Below are positions 1-8,199 of a DNA stretch of 43,909 nucleotides, in pieces (position 1 is the first letter of the stretch; each line of letters starts with the position of its first letter). The notes below the pieces were generated by a model, which was not told where the DNA came from, did not search any database, and saw nothing but the letters and a program-made list of their open reading frames with translations. Origin of the DNA: Prevotella sp. (GTDB lineage Bacteria; Bacteroidota; Bacteroidia; Bacteroidales; Bacteroidaceae); the NCBI GenBank assembly GCA_017615355.1, contig JAGAAJ010000132.1, positions 1 to 43,909 on the forward strand, in the 5' to 3' direction. Made by a program: the position numbers and the translations under genes.

Positions 1-2
1 CC

Positions 3-1673
3 CTGATGGCTCGTATCGTTGAGCTGAAGGAAAAAGGCTTTGCTGATGCAAAGGAATATGACTACGCTCCCGTTGACCTGGGCGATGCCATCGAGAACTA
101 CAAGCAGATTCTCGACATCACCGGCGACGTGGCTGCCAATATCATCGAACCCAATTCTGAGAGCGTTGACCTCGAAGGTCCGCACCTCGAGAACGGCCGT
201 ATGATCTACGCCTCTAAGACCTACGAGAACCTCGACGCCACCCGTAAGGCTGGCCTGTGGGGTGTCTCGATGCCTCGCCGTTACGGCGGTCTGAACCTGC
301 CCAACGCCATCTTCTCCATGCTGAGCGAGATGATTTCAGCTGCTGATGCCGGTTTCCAGAACATTTGGAGCTTGCAGAGCTGTATTGATACCCTCTATGA
401 GTTTGGTTCAGAGGAGCAGCGTCAGAAGTATATCCCCCGCGTTTGTGCTGGTGAGGGCATGAGTATGGACTTGACCGAGCCTGATGCCGGCTCTGACCTG
501 CAGCGTGTGATGCTGAAGGCTACCTTCGACGAAAAGGAGAACTGCTGGCGTCTGAATGGTGTGAAGCGTTTCATCACCAATGGTGACAGCGACATCCACC
601 TCGTACTGGCCCGCTCTGAGGAGGGCACCAAGGACGGACGTGGTCTGTCGATGTTCATCTACGACAAGCGTCAGGGTGGCGTCAACGTGCGTCACATCGA
701 GCACAAGCTGGGTATCCACGGTTCTCCCACCTGCGAGCTGACCTATAAGAACGCGAAGGCAGAGCTCTGCGGTAGCACCAAGATGGGTCTGATCAAGTAT
801 GTGATGGCCCTGATGAACGGTGCCCGTCTGGGTATCGCCGCTCAGTCTGTAGGTGTCGAGCAGGAAGCTTACAACGAGGGTCTGGCCTATGCCAAGGAGC
901 GTCAGCAGTTTGGTGACAAGATCATCAACTTCCCTGCTGTTTACGATATGCTGAGCCGCATGAAGGCTAAGCTTGACGCTGGTCGTGCGCTGCTCTACGA
1001 GACAGCTGCCTACGTTGACATCTACAAGTGCCTGGAGGACATCGAGCGTGATCGCAAGCTCACGCCTGAGGAGAAGCAGGAGTGCAAGACCTACAAGCGC
1101 TTGGCTGATGCCTTCACACCGCTTGCCAAGGGTATGAACTCTGAGTACGCCAACCAGAATGCCTACGATGCTATCAGCATCCACGGTGGTTCAGGTTTCA
1201 TCATGGAGTACAAGAGCCAGCGCCTGTTCCGCGATGCACGTATCTTCTCTATCTACGAGGGTACCACGCAGCTGCAGGTGGTTGCTGCCATCCGCTACAT
1301 AACCAACGGCACCATGCTGAACAACATCAAGGAAATGATGAACGGCATGGAGGTACTCGACAGGCTGAAGCCCATGGCCAATCGTGTTATAGCACTCATT
1401 GAGATTTATGAGAAGGCCCTCGCAAAGGTGAAAGCTTTGGAGAATCAGGATGCACAGGACTTCCTGGCTCGCCGTCTCTACGATATGACTGCCGAGCTCG
1501 TGATGTCGATCCTCATCCTCCGCGATGCCACGAAGGCTCCTGAGCTCTTCGAGAAGAGCGCCAACGTCTATGTGCGCATGGCTACCGAGGACATTGCAGG
1601 TAAGGCTGCTTACATCGACATGTTCAAGGTAGAGGACCTGGAGAACTTCAAGGCCGCTCAGGAAGAAGCATAA
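3..1673 (+). CDS. Acyl-CoA dehydrogenase (5'-partial)
   Basis: FAD-dependent acyl-CoA dehydrogenase that oxidises an acyl-CoA to the enoyl-CoA and passes electrons to electron-transfer flavoprotein in the cytoplasm. The middle has the family's flavin/substrate segments (LTEPDAGSDL, KRFITNG). The C-terminal half has the IYEGTTQLQ motif, whose Glu (about residue 418 counted from the Met at 6) is the expected catalytic base. A helical extension of about 130 residues follows, as in the long Bacteroidetes members. The reading frame is open to the window edge and relatives, as I recall them, have a somewhat longer N-terminus, so the Met at 6 is probably internal and the gene is cut by the boundary. 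etfA/etfB often lie upstream in relatives but are outside the window. Two hairpins follow the stop. The family is secure; the chain-length specificity is not readable. Confidence 0.93.
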   Translation: MMARIVELKEKGFADAKEYDYAPVDLGDAIENYKQILDITGDVAANIIEPNSESVDLEGPHLENGRMIYASKTYENLDATRKAGLWGVSMPRRYGGLNLPNAIFSMLSEMISAADAGFQNIWSLQSCIDTLYEFGSEEQRQKYIPRVCAGEGMSMDLTEPDAGSDLQRVMLKATFDEKENCWRLNGVKRFITNGDSDIHLVLARSEEGTKDGRGLSMFIYDKRQGGVNVRHIEHKLGIHGSPTCELTYKNAKAELCGSTKMGLIKYVMALMNGARLGIAAQSVGVEQEAYNEGLAYAKERQQFGDKIINFPAVYDMLSRMKAKLDAGRALLYETAAYVDIYKCLEDIERDRKLTPEEKQECKTYKRLADAFTPLAKGMNSEYANQNAYDAISIHGGSGFIMEYKSQRLFRDARIFSIYEGTTQLQVVAAIRYITNGTMLNNIKEMMNGMEVLDRLKPMANRVIALIEIYEKALAKVKALENQDAQDFLARRLYDMTAELVMSILILRDATKAPELFEKSANVYVRMATEDIAGKAAYIDMFKVEDLENFKAAQEEA

Positions 1674-1686
1674 GTCTCGCCCCTGT

Positions 1687-1769
1687 GCGGCAAAGGTGGA
1701 GAGTGCCGCCCGCATCTTTGCCAACTACCTGAAAAGTACACGATAGGACAACTTCCCTTCGTGTACTTT
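1687..1769 (+). terminator. Two tandem hairpins after the acyl-CoA dehydrogenase gene
   Basis: The first hairpin pairs GCGGCA (1687-1692) with TGCCGC (1704-1709). The second pairs AAAGTACACG (1733-1742) with CGTGTACTTT (1760-1769), a perfect 10-bp stem with a 17-nt loop and A/T-rich flanks. The second stem is the better terminator candidate, although the T-run is short. It separates the dehydrogenase from the next promoter at 1783. Confidence 0.6.
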
Positions 1770-1782
1770 ATTAGTTAAAAAG

Positions 1783-1814
1783 TTTGGAAGATTCAAGATT
1801 ATTGTCTATCTTTG
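1783..1814 (+). promoter_or_regulatory. Bacteroidetes-type promoter for the SGNH esterase gene
   Basis: TTTG at 1783-1786 is followed after 20 bp by TATCTTTG at 1807-1814. This matches the Bacteroidetes -33/-7 consensus (TTTG, 19-21 bp, TAnnTTTG). It lies 25 bp before the ATG at 1840 and just after a terminator-like stem. Confidence 0.7.
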
Positions 1815-1839
1815 CAGAAATTTTTCTGTGCAAAAAACT

Positions 1840-3525
1840 ATGAAACGACTGCTGACAATGATGTTGCTTGCCGTCTTGACGGTGACAGCTGGAGCACAGG
1901 GTTTTGACAACCTGCCTGATCCCACTGCCAATAATGAGAGAGTGGTGGATAATACTCCCGACTCGATTGCAAAGGCATTGTCGGCAAGGCCTGCGCCAGG
2001 CTCCACGAGGGTGGGGGAGAACCCCGTCATGTTTCTCGTGGGTAACAGCACGATGCGCAACGGCACCTTAGGCAATGGCAACAATGGCCAGTGGGGCTGG
2101 GGTTATTTCTTCCCACAATTTTTCAATGCTACGAAGATTACGGTGGAGAATCAGGCCTTGGGTGGCATGTCCACGCGTACTTTTTATACTGATCTGTGGC
2201 CTGCCGTCCGTGATGCGATAAAGCCTGGTGACTGGGTTGTCGTCTCAATAGGCCATAACGACAACGCCGATTTCTTCGATGCTCGAAGGGCCCGTGGCGT
2301 CATTCCTGGCGTAGACCCCGACACAATGGTGGTGGGTTTCAACCAGCGCACGCAGCGTCAGGACACTGTCTACAGCTACGGCCACTATCTGCGCCTGTAC
2401 ATTAATGATGTACGTGCGCGTGGAGCCAATCCTATTCTTATGTCGCTGACTCCTCGCGATGCCTATGACGGGCAGACGGGGCTTATCGTCCGCAAGCCGC
2501 AGACGGAGTGGGCAGCCTACATCGCCGCTGTAGAGGGCGTGCCTTTTGTTGACCTCAACGAGATCAGCGGTGCGAAGCTCGACAGCTATTCGCCGTGGAA
2601 GGAGAAATACCACTTCATGGGTGACCACATCCACACCTCGAAGTTTGGTGCTGAGATGAATGCACGCAGCGCTGCTGGAGGTCTTTTCTATAGCAATAAC
2701 CCGTTGTTGCAGCCCCTGCAGGCTATGATGCAGAACGTGGAGTTGTCGATGTATGAGGTAAAGCGCGAGGAAGGCAAGCCTGTACTCTTCTTTACTGGCG
2801 ATTCTACCGTAAAAAACAAAGATCGCGATGACGACGGCATGTGGGGCTGGGCCTCGCAGGCTTTCACCGTGTTCGATGAGAGCAAAATCACTCTTGTCAA
2901 TGCCGGTCGCGCAGGTCGCTCTACGCGTACCTTCATCAAGGAAGGCTTGTGGGAGAAGGTCTACAACTCGCTGCAGCCCGGCGACTTTGTCACTATCCAG
3001 TTCGGCCATAACGACTTCTGTCCCATTACCGATGCGAAGGGACGCGGTGTTATTCCTGGTACGGCTGACACGTTGCACGTCTATCACATGGACGATGGCA
3101 GCTACGAGGTGGTCTATAGTTTCGGCTGGTATCTGCGCAAGATGATTGACGACTGCCGTGAAAAAGGTGCCACGCCCATCCTCGTCTCGTTAACACCGCG
3201 CAACGAGTGGCCTGATGGTAAGATAGAACGCCGCGATGATACCTATGGCAAGTGGTATCGCGAGGTGGTGGAGCAGACTGGTGTGGCCTTCATCGATATG
3301 CACAACATCTCTGCTGACTTCCTCGACAAGAAGTTCGCCAAGCGCCTCTCCGACGACAAGGAGAAAGCCAAGGCTCAGATAGCTGTCATTAAGGAGAGGG
3401 CTGGCATCTATTTCAAGCAGGACCACACCCATGCCTCGAAGCTCGGCGCACAGATGAATGCCCGTAGCTTCGCCAAGGGGCTGCGTGACAGTGGCTTAGA
3501 ATTAGCAAAATATTTGAAGAAGTAA
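1840..3525 (+). CDS. Secreted tandem-domain SGNH/GDSL esterase (rhamnogalacturonan acetylesterase-like)
   Basis: A 561-residue protein with a signal peptide (MKRLLTMMLLAVLTVTAGAQ) and two homologous SGNH-hydrolase domains. Domain 1 has the nucleophile block VGNSTM (Ser70), a GHND block and a DHIHTSKFGA block with the Asp/His pair. Domain 2 repeats this as TGDSTV (Ser about 322), GHND and DHTHASKLGA. Both domains keep all catalytic residues, so both could be active. The pattern is that of rhamnogalacturonan acetylesterases, which remove acetyl groups from pectin backbones; that substrate is inferred from the motifs. I chose the ATG at 1840 over an in-frame GTG at 1828 because it gives a clean signal peptide and correct spacing from the promoter. 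Single-domain members are about 250 residues, so this is an internal duplication. The later rhamnulose-1-phosphate aldolase is consistent with pectin use but is not adjacent. Confidence 0.85.
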   Translation: MKRLLTMMLLAVLTVTAGAQGFDNLPDPTANNERVVDNTPDSIAKALSARPAPGSTRVGENPVMFLVGNSTMRNGTLGNGNNGQWGWGYFFPQFFNATKITVENQALGGMSTRTFYTDLWPAVRDAIKPGDWVVVSIGHNDNADFFDARRARGVIPGVDPDTMVVGFNQRTQRQDTVYSYGHYLRLYINDVRARGANPILMSLTPRDAYDGQTGLIVRKPQTEWAAYIAAVEGVPFVDLNEISGAKLDSYSPWKEKYHFMGDHIHTSKFGAEMNARSAAGGLFYSNNPLLQPLQAMMQNVELSMYEVKREEGKPVLFFTGDSTVKNKDRDDDGMWGWASQAFTVFDESKITLVNAGRAGRSTRTFIKEGLWEKVYNSLQPGDFVTIQFGHNDFCPITDAKGRGVIPGTADTLHVYHMDDGSYEVVYSFGWYLRKMIDDCREKGATPILVSLTPRNEWPDGKIERRDDTYGKWYREVVEQTGVAFIDMHNISADFLDKKFAKRLSDDKEKAKAQIAVIKERAGIYFKQDHTHASKLGAQMNARSFAKGLRDSGLELAKYLKK

Positions 3526-3531
3526 TCAGTA

Positions 3532-3550
3532 CCCCTCCCTTTGGGAGGGG
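3532..3550. repeat. GC-rich palindrome, CCCCTCCC-TTT-GGGAGGGG
   Basis: A perfect 8-bp stem with a 3-nt loop between the esterase stop and the dnaG start. Related units occur at 29533-29549, 30091-30115, 30150-30181 and 41352-41373, the middle three inside a coding sequence. It may act as a weak terminator or mRNA-stabilising stem, but its recurrence suggests a dispersed repeat. Confidence 0.7.
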
Positions 3551-3564
3551 ATAGGAGTAGGCAT

Positions 3565-5613
3565 ATGATTGACAGGGCGACAGTTGACAAGATTCTAGAT
3601 GCGGCGCGTATCGTCGACGTCGTGGGTGATTTTGTGTCACTCCGTAAGAGCGGCGTGAACTACAAGGGCTTGTGCCCCTTCCACGACGACCGCAACCCAT
3701 CGTTCATGGTGTCGCCCTCGAAGAATATCTGCCACTGTTTCGTCTGCGGTAAGGGTGGTACGCCTGCCGGCTTCCTTATGGAGCACGAGCAGATGACCTA
3801 TCCCGAGGCCCTGCGCTGGCTGGCCAGGAAATACAATATCGAGATTGTTGAGAAGGAGCTGACCGACGAGGAACGTGCCGCACAGAGTGAAAGAGAGTCG
3901 ATGTTCATCGTCAACGAGTGGGCGAAGGACTGGTTTCACAACACGCTGAAAAACGACCCCGACGGCATCGCCATCGGAAAACAGTATTTCCGCAGCCGTG
4001 GCATCCGCGACGACATCATCGAGAAATTCCAGTTGGGTTATGCCCCGCAGAAGCGTGACGCCTTGGCACAGGCTGCCCAGAAGGCCGGCTACAAGGCAGA
4101 GTTCCTGGTGAAGACGGGACTTTGTTTTGAGAGAGGAGACAATGCCAACAGCCAAGAGCCATCAGCTAAAAGCCAATTGGTAGACCGCTACAGCGGCCGC
4201 GCCATCTTCCCCTGGCTGAACGTTAGCGGCAAGGTGGTGGCCTTCGGTGGCCGTGTGCTTGACTCAAGGACGAAGGGCGTGGCACAGAAGTACGTCAACT
4301 CGCCCGACAGCGACATCTATCACAAGGAGCGCGAGCTTTATGGCATCTTTCAGGCGAAGAAGGCCATTGTGAAGGAAGACCGCGTGTTCATGGTCGAGGG
4401 CTACACCGATGTCATCGCCATGCATCAGGCAGGCATTGAGAACGTGGTGGCCAACAGCGGCACGGCGCTCTCCGTCTTCCAGATACATCTGCTCCGTCGC
4501 TTCACGCAGAATATCACCCTGCTCTACGACGGCGACGAGGCTGGTATCCATGCTGCTATGCGTGGTACTGACATGCTGTTGGCTGAGGGTATGAATATCA
4601 AAGTGTTGCTGCTGCCTGACGGCGACGATCCCGACTCATTCGCACGTAAACACTCCATGGAGGAGCTGCGCAAGTATATCGAGGAGAATCAGACCGATTT
4701 CATTACCTTCAAGACACGTCTCACGGTGCAGAACATCGACGATCCCGTAAAGCGTAGTGAGGGTATTGGAGGCATTGTGCAAAGCATCAGCGTCATACCC
4801 GACCAGATACTTCGTTCCACCTATATCAGCGACCTTTCGCGTCGTATCGGCATCAAGGAGCAGACGCTGATTGCTGAGCTGAATAGGAAGGTGCGTAAGA
4901 ACCAGGAGGATAGAGAGAAGGAACGCGATCGTGCGGCCGCCCCGCCTGAAAATATCCCTGACGGTGGCATTGTTGAACAAGTTCAGCCTACACCACGTGT
5001 TGTACCCACGGTCACGCCCTCCTCACAAGGTTCAACCCAAGTGGAACTATTGCTGCTCCGTGAGGTGGTGCGTTATGGTGAGGAGATTATCTTCGACAAT
5101 GTGGAGACCGACAACGGTGGACATGCCAATATCTGTGTGGCGCAGTATATCGACCTCGACCTGAGTCAAGACGGCCTGCACCTGTCGCAGCCGCTCTACC
5201 AACAGATGCTCAGCGAGGCTGTGGCACATTGCGGCGAGCCGGGCTTTAAGGCAATGGACTATTTCTGCGCACACCGCGACCCGCAAATCAGTCAGCTGGC
5301 CATTCGTCTGTCCTTGGACCGCCATCAGTTGGCTGGACGTTTCAAGATTGACGAAGGTGAAGAAGAAAAAAAGGAGGAGGAGAAAGAAAGACTACACCAG
5401 GACAGGATTGCCCGTCTGCGCTTGCGTGTACAGCATCTCATCATGGATTATCGCCTGCACATCATCGACCAGCGCTTGAAGATGCTTCAGCAACAGTTGC
5501 GTCAGGCCGGTGCCGACTTGCAGCAAACCATGCAACTATTGAAAGAACATAAGGAAACCAAAGAGATTCGCGACATGCTGGCCAAACGGCTCGGTAGCGA
5601 TCTCGTTGTTTAA
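3565..5613 (+). CDS. dnaG: DNA primase DnaG
   Basis: Synthesises the RNA primers for DNA replication together with the DnaB helicase. The N-terminus carries the CHC2 zinc finger (CPFH followed by CHCFVCGKGG), then the catalytic core and Toprim domain (VFMVEGYTDVIAMHQAG and LLYDGDEAG, with the metal-binding Glu and Asp residues). A charged linker leads to a C-terminal helical region expected to contact DnaB. About 682 residues from the ATG at 3565, which has an AGGAG sequence upstream; the frame extends to 3541 without a better start. Odd feature: a low-complexity stretch NSQEPSAKSQL (4144-4182, about residues 195-206) sits where the family normally continues directly to the D-R-F/Y-x-x-R core motif. 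It is encoded by AGCCAA/AGCTAAAAGCC-like DNA words and looks like an in-frame repeat insertion. Ten bases separate it from queD. Confidence 0.96.
   Translation: MIDRATVDKILDAARIVDVVGDFVSLRKSGVNYKGLCPFHDDRNPSFMVSPSKNICHCFVCGKGGTPAGFLMEHEQMTYPEALRWLARKYNIEIVEKELTDEERAAQSERESMFIVNEWAKDWFHNTLKNDPDGIAIGKQYFRSRGIRDDIIEKFQLGYAPQKRDALAQAAQKAGYKAEFLVKTGLCFERGDNANSQEPSAKSQLVDRYSGRAIFPWLNVSGKVVAFGGRVLDSRTKGVAQKYVNSPDSDIYHKERELYGIFQAKKAIVKEDRVFMVEGYTDVIAMHQAGIENVVANSGTALSVFQIHLLRRFTQNITLLYDGDEAGIHAAMRGTDMLLAEGMNIKVLLLPDGDDPDSFARKHSMEELRKYIEENQTDFITFKTRLTVQNIDDPVKRSEGIGGIVQSISVIPDQILRSTYISDLSRRIGIKEQTLIAELNRKVRKNQEDREKERDRAAAPPENIPDGGIVEQVQPTPRVVPTVTPSSQGSTQVELLLLREVVRYGEEIIFDNVETDNGGHANICVAQYIDLDLSQDGLHLSQPLYQQMLSEAVAHCGEPGFKAMDYFCAHRDPQISQLAIRLSLDRHQLAGRFKIDEGEEEKKEEEKERLHQDRIARLRLRVQHLIMDYRLHIIDQRLKMLQQQLRQAGADLQQTMQLLKEHKETKEIRDMLAKRLGSDLVV
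4141..4182 (+). repeat. Low-complexity AGCCAAGAGCC/AGCTAAAAGCC insertion in dnaG
   Basis: Short imperfect tandem words encode NSQEPSAKSQL just before the conserved DRYSGR segment of primase. I see no family counterpart for the peptide. It belongs to the same class of in-frame word-like insertions as those in queE, prmC, cysS, terC, the helicase and mutS2. Confidence 0.5.
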
Positions 5614-5622
5614 AACGGAAAT

Positions 5623-5955
5623 ATGTACTATATTCAGAAGAAGTTAGAGATTTCAGCCAGCCATCAGCTGACTGTCAATTATGAAAGTAAATGCACACGG
5701 GTGCATGGTCATAACTGGGTCATCACGCTCTATTGTAAGGCCAAGGAGCTGGACGAGAATGGCATGGTGGTGGACTTCACGCGGGTGAAGCGTCTCATCA
5801 AAAGCCGCCTTGACCATCAGCACCTGAACGACGTGCTGCCCTTCAACCCCACAGCGGAAAACATTGCCCGTTGGTGCACGGAGCAGATACCACAGTGCTA
5901 TAAATGCACCGTGCAGGAGAGCGAGGGCAATGTAGCGTGCTATGAGGAAGACTAA
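5623..5955 (+). CDS. queD: 6-carboxytetrahydropterin synthase QueD
   Basis: Converts 7,8-dihydroneopterin triphosphate to 6-carboxy-tetrahydropterin, an early step of queuosine (7-deazaguanine) synthesis. The 110-residue protein has the fold's zinc-ligand histidines in ASHQL and RVHGHNW, the DFTRVK segment after the strand pair, and the DHQHLND motif typical of QueD/PTPS. Length is normal for the short bacterial form. The ATG at 5623 follows the dnaG stop by ten bases and queE follows by about 15 bases, so queD-queE are likely co-transcribed and functionally paired, since QueE uses the QueD product. Confidence 0.93.
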   Translation: MYYIQKKLEISASHQLTVNYESKCTRVHGHNWVITLYCKAKELDENGMVVDFTRVKRLIKSRLDHQHLNDVLPFNPTAENIARWCTEQIPQCYKCTVQESEGNVACYEED

Positions 5956-5970
5956 AGGGTTAAAGAGTTG

Positions 5971-6624
5971 ATGAGCTATCGCGTAAACAATATCTTCTAC
6001 TCGCTACAGGGCGAGGGCTGCAACACAGGACGTGCTGCGGTGTTCGTGCGCTTTGCCGGTTGCAATCTGCGTTGTCCCTTCTGCGACACCGAGTTTGATA
6101 CCTTTACCGAGATGACCGCCGAGGAGATTCTTGCAAAGGTGTCCTCGTCCCACCTCTCAAAGGCTACGGGTAGGCGCCTCAGCGGGAATCCTCTCACCTC
6201 TCACCTCCCACTTGTCGTCCTCACCGGTGGCGAGCCTACGCTGCAGGTGGATGAGGCTTTCGTCGACCAGCTGCATAGTGCTGGCTATGAGGTGGCGATG
6301 GAGAGCAACGGCACCCGCCCTGCTCCTGCCAACCTCGACTGGCTGGCGGTGTCGCCGAAAGACTGTGGAAAGTGGAAGGTGGAAAGTGGAAAGAGATTGC
6401 CAGACGAAATCAAGGTGGTGTTTGATGAACATACCACCGAAAAACTATCCTCCTTCCACTTTCCACTTTCTACCTTCCACCGTCCTCTCCTTTTCCTCCA
6501 ACCCTGCGACACAGGCGACGCCCAACGTAATAGGGCCATCATAAAGGCCTGCGTGGATTATATCAAGCAGCACCCGCAGTGGCGCCTCTCCCTCCAGACT
6601 CACAAGCTCATCGGTATAGAGTAA
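5971..6624 (+). CDS. queE: 7-carboxy-7-deazaguanine synthase QueE with repeat-derived insertions
   Basis: Radical SAM enzyme that contracts 6-carboxytetrahydropterin to 7-carboxy-7-deazaguanine in queuosine synthesis. Visible motifs are YSLQGEG near the N-terminus, the 4Fe-4S ligand set C-x3-C-x2-C in GCNLRCPFCDTEFD, VVLTGGEPTLQ, and the C-terminal FLQPCDTGD block. The ATG at 5971 is preferred over TTG at 5968. Three stretches do not look like QueE: a Ser/His-rich segment before VVLTGGEP (about 6150-6212), KWKVESGK (6366-6393) and SSFHFPLSTFHRP (6446-6484). Each is encoded by repeat words also seen elsewhere in the window, and the last two are near-perfect reverse complements of each other. 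The frame remains open and all core motifs are intact, so the enzyme is probably functional. Confidence 0.92.
   Translation: MSYRVNNIFYSLQGEGCNTGRAAVFVRFAGCNLRCPFCDTEFDTFTEMTAEEILAKVSSSHLSKATGRRLSGNPLTSHLPLVVLTGGEPTLQVDEAFVDQLHSAGYEVAMESNGTRPAPANLDWLAVSPKDCGKWKVESGKRLPDEIKVVFDEHTTEKLSSFHFPLSTFHRPLLFLQPCDTGDAQRNRAIIKACVDYIKQHPQWRLSLQTHKLIGIE
6181..6212 (+). repeat. CACCTCTCACCTCCC word repeat inside queE
   Basis: The words CTCACCTC/TCACCTCCC encode LTSHLP just before the conserved VVLTGGEP. The same words fill the queE-pld spacer at about 6634-6658. In the helicase gene they appear in reverse complement at about 30355-30375 and 30781-30800. Confidence 0.6.
6366..6480. repeat. Inverted pair of GGAAAGTGGAAAG repeats inside queE
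   Basis: The left arm at 6366-6393 is built of GGAAAGTGGAAGGTGGAAAG-type words. The right arm at 6452-6480 is close to its reverse complement (CCTTCCACTTTCCACTTTC). The 58-bp spacer encodes the family-typical LPDEIKVVFDE, so the arms flank a conserved strand. Related words occur in terC (24773-24806). Confidence 0.7.
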
Positions 6625-6631
6625 TTACGAA

Positions 6632-6659
6632 TTCCCACCTCACACCTCTCACCTCCTAT
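6632..6659 (+). repeat. CACCTC/CACCTCTCACCTCC words in the queE-pld spacer
   Basis: This short spacer is made of the same words found in frame inside queE and the helicase gene. It leaves no purine-rich ribosome-binding site before the ATG at 6661. Confidence 0.5.
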
Positions 6660-6660
6660 C

Positions 6661-8091
6661 ATGAGCGTCCTTGGCATACTCTACTGGCTATCGCGAATCA
6701 TCGCTATCGGAGCGATCATTCACGTCATGCTGGACAATCGCCAGCCGGCGAAGACGATGGCGTGGGCGCTCATCATCTATTTCCTGCCCATCTTTGGCGT
6801 CATCGCCTACATCTTCTTCGGTGTCAACCGTCGCAAGGAACGCTTCATCAGCAGTCGTTCTATGGACATGCTGACGAAACGCTCGATGCTGGAGTTTGTG
6901 GAGCAGCGGCATACCGACATCCCCGTGGCGTATGAGAGCACCATCAACCTCTTCTCGCGACAGAGTTCCTCGATGCCGTTCATCAACCGTCGCACAGACA
7001 TCCTGACCGACGGCTATGAGTTCTTCCCCATGCTGCTGCGCGACATCGCCGCCGCCAAAAGCCATATCCACATCGACATGTATATCTTCGAGGACGACGC
7101 CCTCGGCCTGTTGGTCAGCGATGCCCTCATTGCCAAGGCCCGTCAGGGTGTGGAGGTGCGCATCATCTACGACGGCGTGGGCTGTTTGAAGGTGAAGAAA
7201 CGTTTCTGGGAGCGGATGCGAGAAGAGGGCATCGATGCCGAGCCGTTCATGCCTGTGCATTTCCCGCGTTTCACCAGCCGCGTCAACTACCGCAACCACC
7301 GCAAGATTATCGTCATCGATGGCAGCGTGGGCTATATCGGCGGCATCAACATCGCCCTGCGCTATGTGAAGGGGATGAAGAGAAAGAGGAAAGAGGAAGG
7401 AGGAAAGTGGCGCGACACGATGCTTCGCATAGAGGGCGGTGCCGTCAACGGCCTGCAGCAGACGTTCCTCCTGGACTGGTACTTCGTAGACCGTACGCTG
7501 CTCTCCGACCGCAAATACTATACGAAACCAACCGACGGCGGCGGTCTGATGCAGACGGTGACCAGCGGCCCTGTGGGCAAATACCCTGAGATCATGCAGG
7601 GCTATCTGAACATCATCATGTCGGCACGCCGCTACATCTATTTTGAGACGCCCTATTTCCTGCCGCCCGATGCCCTGCTCATGGCCATGAAGACGGCCGC
7701 TGCCTCGGGTGTCGACGTGCGCCTTCTGGTGCCCCGCGACAACGATGCCTACCTAGTAGACTGGGCCAGCCGCAGCTATCTGCGCGAGGCCAGCGAGGCG
7801 GGCATCACGGTGAGCCTCTACGAAGGAGCGTTCCTGCACTCCAAGCTGATGGTGTGCGACGATGCGGTCTGCACCTGTGGCTCCACGAACCTTGACTTCC
7901 GCTCCTTTGAAAACAACTTCGAGGCCAACACCTTCATCTACGACGAAGACGTGGCCCGCCGCATGTGTGCCGTCTTCCTCGACGACGAGCGCCAGGCCGT
8001 AGCCTTTACCTCGCTGCCCGACCGTGTCTCGCCCTCCTTCCTCCAGCGGGTATGGGATTCCCTCACACGCCTCTTCTCGCCCTTGCTGTAA
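6661..8091 (+). CDS. Cardiolipin synthase-type phospholipase D family protein
   Basis: Likely cardiolipin synthase, which transfers a phosphatidyl group between phospholipids at the inner membrane. Two N-terminal hydrophobic helices (about residues 1-22 and 36-56) match the PLDc_N membrane anchor. They are followed by two PLD catalytic domains, each with an HKD motif: HRKIIVIDG (about residues 213-221) and HSKLMVCDD with GSTNLD downstream. The length of 476 residues is normal. A Lys/Arg/Glu-rich stretch, KRKRKEEGGKW (about 7378-7410), sits between the first HKD block and the conserved W-R-D segment. The family often has a short KYG-like loop there, so this may be a small repeat insertion. The start follows queE by 36 bp of repeat words. 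Confidence 0.9.
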   Translation: MSVLGILYWLSRIIAIGAIIHVMLDNRQPAKTMAWALIIYFLPIFGVIAYIFFGVNRRKERFISSRSMDMLTKRSMLEFVEQRHTDIPVAYESTINLFSRQSSSMPFINRRTDILTDGYEFFPMLLRDIAAAKSHIHIDMYIFEDDALGLLVSDALIAKARQGVEVRIIYDGVGCLKVKKRFWERMREEGIDAEPFMPVHFPRFTSRVNYRNHRKIIVIDGSVGYIGGINIALRYVKGMKRKRKEEGGKWRDTMLRIEGGAVNGLQQTFLLDWYFVDRTLLSDRKYYTKPTDGGGLMQTVTSGPVGKYPEIMQGYLNIIMSARRYIYFETPYFLPPDALLMAMKTAAASGVDVRLLVPRDNDAYLVDWASRSYLREASEAGITVSLYEGAFLHSKLMVCDDAVCTCGSTNLDFRSFENNFEANTFIYDEDVARRMCAVFLDDERQAVAFTSLPDRVSPSFLQRVWDSLTRLFSPLL

Positions 8092-8161
8092 GTAAGAGGG
8101 GGCAAGTCAAATATTACTGACTAAAAATCAAATAATGTGGTCGGGTGCACAGAATTTGGAA

Positions 8162-8169
8162 TATCTTTG
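8162..8169 (+). promoter_or_regulatory. -7 element TATCTTTG upstream of rhaD
   Basis: TATCTTTG lies 30 bp before the rhaD ATG. A TGTG at 8136-8139 stands at roughly the -33 distance, a weak match to TTTG. Confidence 0.5.
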
Positions 8170-8199
8170 CAGCATCTTTTAAAAACGAACAGTAACAAC

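Noticed and set aside
1828-1839. GTG start for the SGNH esterase
   Set aside because: It would place four extra residues before the signal peptide and only 13 bases after the -7 element; ATG at 1840 fits better.
4141-4182. Frameshift or sequencing error in dnaG
   Set aside because: The frame continues into the conserved DRYSGR segment, so the odd peptide is an in-frame insertion rather than an error.
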